Shown: one piece after another, positions 1-12,500 of the stretch | Layout of the letters: every line of letters begins with the position of its first letter | Numbering within the stretch: the stretch's first letter is position 1 | Source of the DNA: Balanoglossus misakiensis | Taxonomy: Eukaryota; Hemichordata | DNA: 64,000 nt | NCBI GenBank assembly: GCA_040954595.2 | Contig: CM082590.2 | Span: 558,001 to 622,000 of the forward strand | Reading direction: 5' to 3' | The notes under the pieces: model-generated | What the model was told of the DNA's origin: nothing | The model's input: the letters and a program-made list of their open reading frames with translations, nothing else | Database searches by the model: none | Translations under genes and position numbers: made by a program

Positions 1-398
1 CGTGGCTGTCCGGAGCGCGGACGGGCCGCCGAGCGAGTAACAGGCCATGAACTACCACCAGAAAGCCATTTCAGAGTCACTGTATGACAATTCAGCATCC
101 GCTGCCTCCCTCCGAGTAGTTTTGTAGAGACCGATTGAGTGGTGAGCATTAAAGACCGTTGTTGTTTTCCTCATGAGCCAGTGTCGTCTCAGACTGTCTG
201 TTCGTTCTGTATAGAAAATCCTGATCGAACAAGCAAAACTGTAACAATATGTTGTGTGACTATTGCTAGACACTGGGCATTTCACCATGCTTTACAGATG
301 TGAACAAGAAATTGCAGTAGATACACAAAACAAAATGCTGAAAACCTAGTAAAAAGTGCAACTAATGGAACTTTTATGAGTGAGTGAAATGGCAATAC

Positions 399-534
399 CT
401 TCTTTGACAAGATGTTCATTGTACAAGCTTGTTAAGACATTAGCTGTAGCTCTGCCATGCGCCAGGAATATGCCAGTAATTTTGGCCAGCTTGCTTCTCT
501 CATCTTTACTGTAACCTTTCAAGTATAACAAGAT
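399..534 (-). CDS. BZW1: BZW coding exon 5 (last in window)
   Basis: 136 nt after acceptor ATGCAG. It encodes [20 protein letters not shown], then [20 protein letters not shown] and HLVKEG, and ends in phase 1 at GTATTG. The donor is weaker than the others, and the reading frame runs on briefly, so the 3' border is slightly uncertain. Downstream exons lie before position 1. Confidence 0.93.
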
Positions 535-3500
535 CTGCATGATAGAACAGACAGGCAGAGTTAGCAAGACATTTGTTATTGGTTGGCAGTTCAGTTGATA
601 CGTGTACATACGGTAATATTTGTTCAGACTTCAAAACGTGTCTGTATGCTGTCATGTTGCTGTAGTTAAAATTGCAGTACTTCTGTGCATTATAAAGTTA
701 CTTGTGTATAAAGGTCACCTCTAGGTCATGCATTATTTTTAGCTAGCAGGTCTTGCTCCATACAATTTGCATATCTCCAGTGGCTTAAGATGGGGCACCC
801 TTATGTTTTTGCCCGTTGCTATGGGCCTTTATAGGACACTACACTCAATTTTGAACGACACCGCTATGAACGTCCAACAAGGGGCTTGCAAATAGTTGAA
901 AATACGCACGATTGTGTGCACACCCCCTGTCCGAGTAAAGTTACGGCAGCTACCGCCCGGCCATAGGCCTCCACGCTAATACGGCAAAGCAGCGGTCAGC
1001 CAAAGCGTGCGCGTCCTGTAACCAAAGTAACTGGATCGAACGCTAAAAATCCAATGTTTTTGTACACAGGGATTTTGTACCGTTCACAAAAATCCCTAAG
1101 GCTTTTTTCATAGGCCATGTACACCAGTCAAATTTGACCTGTTGACAGAGAACACACTTCCGCATAGCGTGAAGGATCGTTTTAATGGTTATCGTCACGC
1201 TAAGAAGCGATACCGATGGAAGAGTGCGTCCAAAAACGCCCAAAATCGGTGACCTTTTCAGGGGTTGTACGCTGAAATGCTGAAATCGACAGATACAACG
1301 ACCATATTCGAAAACAAAATCCTTCACGATCTTCTCTGGTTCGAGCAACTAATGAATACGTATCAAGTTCGTTTTTGAGGTCACGGAATAAAAAGCCTTG
1401 CTTTTGAAATTTGACCTATCTTATTTGCATAACAATGGCGTCAGGGGGCACGCGCTCACAATCATGCAGATTTTCAACTAGTTACCAGCCCCTTGTTAGA
1501 CTCTGAACACGGTTTAGTTCAAATCGGGGTGTAATGTCCCAAAACGACCCATAGCAACGGGGAAAAAGATACGGGTGCCCCATCTTAAGTCACTGGGTAC
1601 TGGTGTATGTGTCTGTCATTATCTTTGTATAATTATGGTCAGAAATGTGTGAAATACACAGGATTTTGCATTAAAAGAAGCTTTGTGTATGGATTGATTT
1701 TCTACATTTACCCGCATGTTTCCTCCTGAGAGAGTGTGCTTTAGACCTAGCGTTCTCGCCCCCCCCCCCCCCCCCAGGAATTTCTCATACAGTACTGTCT
1801 ATTTTTTATGACAATAAAATCAATTTTTATGATAATATGTTTCTTCTCCTGAATAAATGAGTATTACAACAGTCAGAAATAAAGATGCTATCTTACCTTC
1901 TTCAGCTCTTCTTCAAAGGCCTTTTCCAAATACTTGTATCGTCTGATGAGGAAGTTGAACACCTATACATAAAATAACATCAATGTGCGACATTAGTTGA
2001 TACTTTAATATACTGGTATCATAATGGTCAAGTTCTTTTTAACCATTTCAACACCATGGTTCAGTACAAACTTATTGATTTCTACGATAAGGTGAGACCT
2101 CTAGTGAGGGAACTGGGCAGTGTGCGAAATTAAGAGAAAAGAGCTTCAGGTCATAAGGACCTGCACCAAGCCAAAGCTTCAGGTCCTTACAGAAAACAGC
2201 CGGTCCTTACAAAATGCCGTTGTTGACAACATGCATTACTATTACAGTCAACACTCTCTCCCTGAATAATGAATACTATGCTTTTGAATGTGACACGAAA
2301 ATAGATAATTCTTTTCAACATATTGCTATACAAGAGACTGCAACTAATCTTTAATAGTTCATGTCCTTTTTTAACAGAGTTCAGGGTTCGACATTGGAGT
2401 AAAAAGCCCACTATCCCCGGGACCAGTAAAATTGTTAATATAGTGGTCCTGCAAACAAATTCTGGTCCCGTCGGAAAGGGTAAATAGCAGTGCTGTACTT
2501 CAATGTCTACTGATGGGATATATCTAAAATCTAACATTTGTTCTTGAAAAACGAATGAATGTACTGTATCATACACAAATAAAAGGAGTGGCATTATTTT
2601 GGATATTTATCTCTACTCATTAAGTCTGCCAGCTTCATGTTTTTGTAGTGAATCAAACTCCTGGAAAGTCTGAAAACTCACTAGCTACCATCAGTCATAC
2701 CCGAATGGATCGTACAGGAATGATCAACCCATGGAATCTTCAAATGTTAAACGCTGTTAAAAATACATGCACTCCTCAGGGTTCGCGTTAGCGCAGATAA
2801 TTTACGTTTTCACGCAAGACAGTAATGATTGCACTCAAGAAAAGACGCGCCGTTGCAAGCACTGCGCGCAAATGTTTCTCATACCGGCTAAAAGTGGCTA
2901 TTGATCTGCAGTAGCTAGGCAACTATATCGGTAATATGACTCCGCTTGCGCGTCTGGAATTCTGAGGTAAAACAAACAATATGTTGCAAGCGCATCAGGT
3001 CATGCGCGCGACAAAAACAAGACAAATTAAAGCTGCAAGCAGCATTGAAGGGGCCCAAGCATAGAGTTAATAACCATTAGACTCCATTCAGGGTTGTACC
3101 ATTCAAATGCGTAGGCTGTATTTGCTCTGGATATAGAGATATGGGGAAGTAGGCAACCACCCGAAATGCATGTCCTACAAGTACAAACACAACAACCAAA
3201 GGTGAACTTCTACGTTGTAAGTACTTCAGTAAGTATACTTCAAAGGTCAGCTGAGGGTACCCAAAAATTGGGCCAAAAATTAGGATTCTTAGTTGGTTCA
3301 TATTCAAGACAACAGAAAATCCTCGCTGTTTGGGTTTGTCAAATTAGATATGGCCATAATAATGAGTTACGCGAGTAAGTTACAGGTGGCCCCAGGAATT
3401 TAGCATTTCATGACGCAGAGGGTCCTACCCTACCCCTCCAAACACCTGGCTATATATGATGTGCGTGCTAACATATGGAAAGCAGGTCAATGGACACCTG

Positions 3501-6500
3501 AGGTCACCCAAAAATTTGACAAAAAATTTTCATTCCTGTTTATGTCATGTGCAACAAATCCTACATTTGCAGCCCTTTCACTTTGCCTACCATTAGGTAT
3601 GCACGTAATACATAAATCAAGCAGGTGTCGCAGGTATCCCCCTGTATTTGACATTTCATGATAGTTTCATCCCTCCAAATACCAAAGCTGCACCTGTACA
3701 ACGGGCTGAGATATGGCACTGTACGACAGAGGTCATCCAAATCAACTTATAGATTTGGGCAAAAACAAACTGACACTTACATTCGTCCCTGTGGAACAAA
3801 AACCACACACCTGTTGGTTAGTTTAGGCAGGTGCAACAGGGGACCCCGCCTTTGGTATATCATTATGGCCCCATCCGTATATGCCGCCCCCCCCCCCCCC
3901 CCCCCCCCAACGCCAAAGCTGCATGCATCTGCTGTGGATGCTCACTAAGCAAAAGTAGGTGAAATGTCACATAAGGTCGCCCATAACTTGACAGGAAAAT
4001 CGGACTTCAAATTGATCCATGTGCAACAAATACCACGCTAGCATCCCTTTCATTGACTCCACAATTACGCATACACATAATTGAGTTACACAGGTGTCAC
4101 AGGTGACCCCGAATCGGGCGTATTACTAGTTTTTTGGTCCCATACAGCTGCATGAAGCTGCGTGCCATTACGGGCGACCTGATAACCCCCACGGCCACCT
4201 GCGGGCCAACCCCCATACTGAACGTCCAGTTGCAACGTCACGACTGAAGTAGGAACTTTTGAACGGCAACGAAGCCTGATCTCTGATTATTGCTGGTACC
4301 ATACTCCCTTCGTGCAAGAAAATCACTGGTCTGCTGATATATTTCGGCCACATTAGCGACTGAGGGTCAAAGTCCGCCGCCGCATTACATTGAATGTTAA
4401 CCAGTGTAGCCGGGTCTGGATAGAAACATTTGAACGGCATTAGCTAACAAACTCAGCGTAATTCAATAAAACGCCCTAACACAGCCTGAACTCCGATAAT
4501 GTGCTGTCCCAAAATTCATTCCGTGGAAAATAATCACTGGTCAGTTTACGTATTTCAGCCGATTTTCCAAGGACTACTGCAACCCGCCAGAAGTGAGTAG
4601 CCTGCTAATGAGATCTCCACAACATTACGTAATGACGGTCAAAGTCCGATGCCCCAGTGTCCGTCCTCAGCCCACCAAAAATGCGAAAAATATTACAAAA
4701 ATCTTCTTCTCAAAATCGACGTGGCCTAGGACCTTGAAATTTGGCACAGGGGATTTTGGCCACATGGTCTACAAAAATCGCGAAAAGAATGTACATGCCC
4801 CCATTAACGTGCAAATTAGGTCAATTTGAAAATTTCGCTCGATTATAGCCACCAAGTCATGTGACTAATTACAAATTCAAAGGGCAGGTGCACCAGTACT
4901 CATGGGCCCCAATCACCGTGCCAAATTTCAAGGTCCTAGGCCACGTCGATTTTGAGAAAAACGGGAGCAAAAAAACGACTCAAGAAGAAAGAAGAAAAAC
5001 TCCAGCAATAACAGAAGGGGACCAAGCGCCTGAGGGCGCTTGGTCCCCTAAAAAGACAGAGTTGACAGTATTCTCTGTACAACATGCTTTAGGTCAAAGG
5101 GTCACTCATAAGGTGATGTTCAAGATGGGACCCCTAGCCAGACAACAGTTGAACTTAGAATGAACTCCCCAGCTTTTAGAAATACCCTATAGATTTTATA
5201 CATGCAGTGTGAACGCTGGCTCGTCAAATGACCATTAATCACGGTGTTTTCTAAACTTAGCAGCGCCCACAACGTTATCTTGTTTTCAAATGCGGAAGTG
5301 GTGTGCTGATTTCCCGCGTAATTTTCTAAGCTTATTTACGTCGGAATAATCGTATTTTACCAGTCATTTTCACTGGTTATCGATAGTTTGTAGTTTAAGC
5401 TATTAAACGACACATTTTTACCGAAATATCTTGATTTACCTTTCGGAAAACTGATAAAACTTACAGTGACCCGAAATTTGGAAAAATAATAAACATCGAA
5501 TTTATAGTGTTTTAAGATGTGCAGCACTTTCTTATAAAAAATAATTGTAACATTTTGGAACGATTTTTGGTAATTTCAATATATATTCTGATGATTTAAG
5601 AAAAAAAATTTGTGTGACCCCCATGGGTCTTTGCAAAATCGCCCCTGATTACAAGTGCAACAATTCCGTTCTATAACACAGTATAGTATAGCGCACACGC
5701 CTGACTAGTGCATAGCTCCTGAACCTTCGTATGATGCAGTATACGTAGCGTGAGCGTCTCCTCGTGGGTAAACTGAATTTTCGTGACATGTTGATGTGAT
5801 ATCGCTTTTTATACCTCGAAGACTTACTTTTACAAAGGTTCTGACCAAAAAATTTTCTTTGTGATTTTCAATTGTCTACTTGTCGTATTGATGTCCGGGA
5901 CTATTGTCTGGCTCAAACGAAGCTCCATCGTGTGTCGGTCACGTCATATCCGCTTATTATGAAAAAGATCGGTAGTTTGAAAACGGCCTTTTGGTACTGC
6001 ACTATGCTCTTTGGCTTATTATGAAAAAGATCGACAGAGTTTGAAATGATCGGTAGTTTGCAAACCGCCTTTCGGCACTGGTGTTTATCAGCCTACATTG
6101 GCACTACGTTTATCGGCCGACAAAGTGTGATCGGTTGTTTTTGACACCTATATCGGCATAGAACAATTAATAGACGACACGGCATTTTTGTACAATTCTA
6201 GTCTTTATTGTTGATCATGATCGCACTGACGTGTAACACTCTCAATTACAACCCAAACATTCACCCTCACAACCCCCCCTCGGCCTCCCCCACGAAGTAA
6301 TGGTATCACACGGGGTAAAGTTAGCGCCGTATACTTGTACGTACGATACACCAGATCCCGCTTGTATATGGTTCACTAAGATGTGCAGCAAATTTTTATA
6401 AAAGCTCCAAGGAAGGTAACATTTTCCAGTATTACAGCTAAGTAAACAATCTAGGGTTCGAACACATTGTTTTTTTTGTACAACTTGCAGTTTTCGAAAT

Positions 6501-9500
6501 ATTCGCCTTGAAACATTGAAAATGGCAATTTTTATGACTAAACAATCAACACTACGATCTCGTAAAAAACTACTAGCGTAATTATCTGACCTTATGAAGA
6601 CACAAAAATTGAACACGATACAGTTGGAGGACCACTTTCCTCAATCAAATCGTCGTTTTAAAAAAAATATCCGAAGATTCACGGCCTGATTTCTGACGGT
6701 GTTGTTTTCATGATTGGAGGCTGACATTTTGAAATTTATCACGTGGCCTCTGCTTAATGCGCGCCCTCTATGAGAGCAACCTGCTTTCCGGCTGATGGGG
6801 AAGTTTTCTCAAATTCACTCGTGGTATGCGTTGGCGGGAAAGGACGCTTATTCAGCTCATGTTGCAATTTTATTCAGTGAGATTGCTGCTTCACGCAATG
6901 ATTGAGGATTTCGTCTGCGCGACCTCCTGATTGTTCGTGCGAGATCTCTCTCTCATTCATCAGCTCTCAGTCCACAACAGACATGAAAGTTCAAAACTGA
7001 CATATTGATAACCTTGCAAAATTCTCTCTCCTTTCACCCATAAGACATTAAGAGTACATGCAGAAGACTGTCAGCAAAATCAGAAGCCTGCAACCATGTG
7101 CTTCAACATAACACAACAGTACACAAGTCTAACGAGGTGCTAATCAGCGTGGTATCCCAATGGGATACTTTACGCATGCAAACTCATTAAACGCTGCTAA
7201 TCGCTTTCCCGCCTGTACTGCCAGGGTAGGGCGAGGGGGGTGGGGGTTACCTCGTGTGGTATAGCCTATTTGAAAATGACCTCTTCCCTTAGTGCGAGTT
7301 TCTTCGCTAAGTCGCTAGATTTGGGGCGACCAAACCTCTTCCGCGTAGACTCTATGGACGCCGACGTAGACACCGCGCCGTTGCTGTTTGCTGAAACTTG
7401 TGTACATTTGAGTGCGCATGCGCAGTAGTGTTATTACGTTGCATTCCGTGTGTCAACAGGAGCCTGACTCACGCGACTTTCTGTCCGGACAGAAAGTCAT
7501 TCTTCACTCGTTATATTGTAAATTGTATGAGTTAATGAGCAGAGCTGGGGATGATGACTGTTCGATTCAGTATCAATTATCATCTACTTTTAGAAATTGT
7601 AGATGCCGTTTCAAACAAAATTATGCCCCAACGAGAAATACTGAGGCTTTAAAATGACACTCCTTTGACTTTTGTTTGAAATTCTGTGAAGTTAGAGCAA
7701 AATATTTTGGGACATCAAGATTTTGTTGTTACTTGCAAAAAGTCCTGGGCCTGGGGGGTTGTGTACCTTAGAATTTTAAAGCACTTTAAACCCCCAACTC
7801 CCGTATAAAAGGGCGAGACTTTGCGAGACTTCTCATAATGGTGGGAGTTAACAACAGAACGGACGTTGTCCATAAAAGACAGTAAATTTAGGTCTACCGA
7901 TGATTTTTTTGTCTCTAAATTCATAAAGGAGTGCATGAGTTTATTTAGCACGACATCCGCGGTTTCTGGTGCAATACAATTTGAAAATACTTTCGAAAAC
8001 CGAAGATGAAATCATTTTGTCCCCAAGATATGACCGGTATATCGGTACGATTTTCAGTTTGAATTTGCATGATTGACGTATTATGCAAATCAAAATTGGG
8101 GTGGCGTTGATTGCAAAGTGTGTGTGACCTGAAAATAGGGATATGATCATACCAAATTTATCACACATGAACATGCACACGTCCATAAATTCGGTAGTTC
8201 TCTTCTTGGAAATTGTGTTGGTCCTGAAAAGGACCGTTTGTATTTGTGTACCAACCGTACAAAGTGAAGAGGGGAAAGCCTCATCAGTGCCATTTATGCC
8301 CAACGTAAGAAACACCGGGTAAATTCGGGTAGAGACCACGGACTAGCCAAGACTGCCTATGTGTGGTAACACATGGCGAACAAAAACAAAATTCACAGTT
8401 GTCCGAATCTCCGGAAGCCGATGTGCTCATGGACACGGTGTTTACTTCGACGGCTGCTGCATCCGATAGACCGGCAGTGTCCCCCGCATTAAACTCGCCG
8501 GTAGCCGATACCACGCACGGTACTAACCCCCGCGGTCGCAGCAGGTGAACTTATGTGCCCCCGCCGGTCGATGACCGAAAGCTCGGCAGAGAAAATTGCC
8601 AGTATATCATCAGTTCAAAATTGTTTATATTGTCATTTACATGTCTATATAACATGTGTTTATCAGTCTCTTCTTTCCATGCAAATGTCTCCAAAGGTAT
8701 TGGTATGAAATTTTTTTCCTTCAAGTCGAATCAGCAGGAGTCTCGCAAGCTGTTTCTCAGCTTTGTCACTATTATGTACTAAGTTTTGTTTAGCTTCCTA
8801 AGAAAATCGACGTCTTGTTTACATAATGAGGGATTATGAATGATTTAGGTAGTCTAGCTTGAAGAAAATGGTTGCCACGGTACTGGAGTAGCCTGCATAG
8901 GTTTAAGTTGTGATGTCATTTTACGTAATTTTAATAAAGGAATTGCATTATACTCTACGTGTGCCATGCATATGCAGTCATGTTTATCGAAGTCAGTGGA
9001 AATAGTCAGACATTTTGATGTAGATTTTGCCTGGGTTATACTAAAACCATACTCATTAATTGAAGAATGGCTGTACAGGAACAAGTTTGAAAACAATGTT
9101 TGCTATTTGTCTCACTTGATTGGATAACACAATAGCATGCAAGGCATGCTTTGACTATGTGTGCGACATACAACTTTAACATGACCAGCAAAAGTGAGCA
9201 AAAGCGAAGATTTTATGCTTGATAAAATCCACAAATTGATGATGGAAACAACAGTCTTGCTGCTGAAAAGAGATGCCTTCCTTTTATGCTTCTTTTTGAC
9301 ATCACTACGGCCTCTCAAAATCGACATCACAGGTGTCTGCCGTCTGCTATCCTGTGTACAAGTATTTTGCAGAAGTGTTCGATGCATGGCATGACTTCCA
9401 ACAAAAGTTGCTACATCTTTTGTCAAGTTTAGATAACTTGTTGAGATGGTATGCTGAGCTGCGTTACTTGTTGCAATTTGTACGTGTTACTATGGGCACC

Positions 9501-12500
9501 ATAAAATGAGGCTATTTATAAGACGCCTTGATGGCCTCATAGGCGAGGATGCTAAACAAAAATTGTTTTCATAAGTATTTCGAACTCAAATTTCAATGCG
9601 CACTTCGGGCGCAAAGTAACAAATTTCAATGCGTCACTTTTCAGTTCAATGCTACTATGGCGCAGGGCATACACGTTGACTTCCCAATCACTGAGGCTTA
9701 TCTGTAGTTCGTGCCATATATGGTAAAAATAATGACGTACTCGGGTCATAGATGAATGAAACTCATTATAAATTAATTTATTCTGGATGTCAGTCAAACG
9801 TTCCAGAGAAAAACGATCGTGTTATCGACATGACCTAATTACGTGACCTTTGACAGTATGCGTCCTTCCTTCACTTTGTAAACCCGGAAGACAGCAAATT
9901 TTTCACTGGACATTTTCATGACAGCGACATCAACAATGATTACGATTTTTTGGGGTTTCATTGAATACAATTTTATACCGATCAAGGTCATTAGTAATCC
10001 TGACCGTGACAACGACTTTGGAGTCGATGTCGAGAGCGGGTGGTCGCGCGCGATCGCGGGACCCAGCCGACTGCATTGAGCTGTGGACGCGATGTACCAC
10101 GCACGGTCACGGTCAGTCAAACGCGCGCGACCCTGTTTTCGACAGTGTGTCTATATACTTATATTTATAACTTTGCATCTAAAAATGTCACTCCTTTGAC
10201 TTTTGTTTGAAATTCTTTGAAGTTAGAGCAAAATATTTTGGGACATCCGAGATTTTGTTGTTACTTGCAAAAAGTCCTGGGCCTGGGGGGTCGTGTACCT
10301 TAGAATTTTAAAGCACTTTAAGGGTTAAACATGGCAAAAATCGGCCATCTTGAAATTGTGTCGACCATAAGAGATTTTCATCACTCACTTAGGTACCTTA
10401 AAACCTTTTTAACCCTATTGCTACCGGGGGTCATAACCCGTTGGGCTGCCAAGTCGTTCTGAGACCGCCTCCTTTTCGGTGTATGTAGAATCCGGCATTC
10501 TACAACCGCTGGATTACCATGCTTTTTGCCTGAAAATCCGGTTTTTGGAGGGTCATTTTAGCTGCTTTTGAACGTGCTAGACTTCAAGTTTGGCACAGTC
10601 CCGTGTCGGCGGGACCACAAACAACAATTAACAGGGTAAAAGTTGTGGGTCATCGGGTTCGTTCCCCTGGGAGGGGAGCGTCTGTCAACGTCGTTTCGAG
10701 GCTTACTTTTACGAAAATAAAGTTAGTGTGTTAGCACACGCCATATCACGTCACCATTATTTGTCAGTAGGGGACCCAGGGTGTACCGCCAGGGGTGTTC
10801 GGGCACCCCTTCCCCTGCCACTTTCCCGTAGGGTACGGGTTAGTTCGACACGTAATGCGAATGACTAGACACTGGCGCACAGTGTCCCACTCTACAGCCG
10901 CCCGGCAACGACTCATTTCTTCAGATCAAGACACACACGGACGTTGTGATAACGACTCATTTCTTCAGACCAGACACACACGGACGTTGTGATAACGACT
11001 CATTTCTTCAGACCAGATACACACGGACGTTGTGATAACGACACGTCGGTTACTTACGCACGGCAGACTGACGTTCAGTACGGTGTTAATACGCTATAAA
11101 TTTTTATGGCACAGGGTTGTACCGACACAGTCATGGGTATCCCGCAAGCTCTGCGGGCCCCATTTCGTCATGTTTCCCGAGTCGATCCCAAAACGCACTC
11201 TCCCAAACAGTGCGTCCCACAAGTGCGTCCGACACCGCTGGCCATTGAAAAGGTCGATACCCTATGTCGTTGTGGAACCGTCTGTTATAGTAAACATTGC
11301 ATCGATGCCAAGTACGTTTTTGTCGGACGCAAAAAAACGGTCTCCCCAGGGTCGGGAATGACCGGCGGAATGTGCCTCTTAGGATAGTGTGCTCTTTGTA
11401 GTTCAAGGCAAAGAACCCTGTCGAGACTTTCCTGTCCTAACAGATACTGCCCTCAAAACAGTAGTTCAAAGACAACCCGTTATAGCGAAGCGCACGCAAA
11501 CACCTAGAGACTCCAGCGGGTCGGTGAATCATATCGATCCATACCGATTAGGTCATTCATCACTCGCCAACATTCGACTTCTACCCACACCGGAAATTGG
11601 GCGCTCTGCTACGTACTCGACAGCGTAAGGGTTAAGGTGGGGAAAATTCAATTCATTACAGCATCACAATAACTTACTTGTTCCCAGGCTTTGACAGCAT
11701 CCAATGTATTCTCAGCAAGGAAGACACAGACTTCACATCTCGTCACCTTTTCATCCTCAATCAAACTGCCGCCTGGAGCTGTAAACAGAACCAATTTCAT
11801 CATTCTCGTAGGTCTCATAATTATTCCTGACTACCAGTAATTAGTTAGTAGGCATTTTATAGTCCAGTGGTTGGGGCAGTGGACTCATGATGGATAACAT
11901 GTAGGGCGCATTAATTCAACGTTTTGTCATCGAATCTACACTCGTTAAGTGTTAAAATGTAATATCTGCAACGTGTGAGTGGCATCATTCAAGGGGCACT
12001 GGTCCCCTTTGAAAAATTGCTAGGGGATGCCAACATGTCAACAGGAGGTGAATCCCCCCAAGCCTTGTCCAGTTGAAACACTGGGTATCTATGATGCCAT
12101 AAGTGCCCACTCAGCATAAGATGACAAAGAGCTCTCCCCAAAATATGGGTGCCATTTTAAGGGGCACTGGTTCGCCCCCCCCCCCCCCAACAAATTGCTT
12201 GGGGGTGCCAACATGTCCACAGGGGTAAATCCTGCCCTCCCCATTTAGATGAAACTCAGCATAAGATGACAAAGACCTCTCTCCCTCACCTAGTATTCCA
12301 CCAGCAAAGAGGATGTCGAACAGAACTTCTGCATAACGACGGTAATCAAGTTTACTTCCTGAGGTATCCAGGAACTTGGAAATCTGGTCAAGATCTCTTC
12401 CAGCATCTGTTACACCCTGAATTATAGCATCGCGGAATCCTGTAGGGTCATATTTCTCTTTTTCATCTAAAAAGGTCAAAATCAAAGCATAAATGGTTAT

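Noticed and set aside
1043-1348. 101-codon minus-strand ORF
   Set aside because: Lies inside a foldback element, has no recognisable domain, and length alone does not support a gene.
10795-11387. Host gene in the GC-richer 10.8-11.4 kb stretch
   Set aside because: Overlapping frames, an internal minisatellite and TTAA boundaries fit a decayed transposon better.
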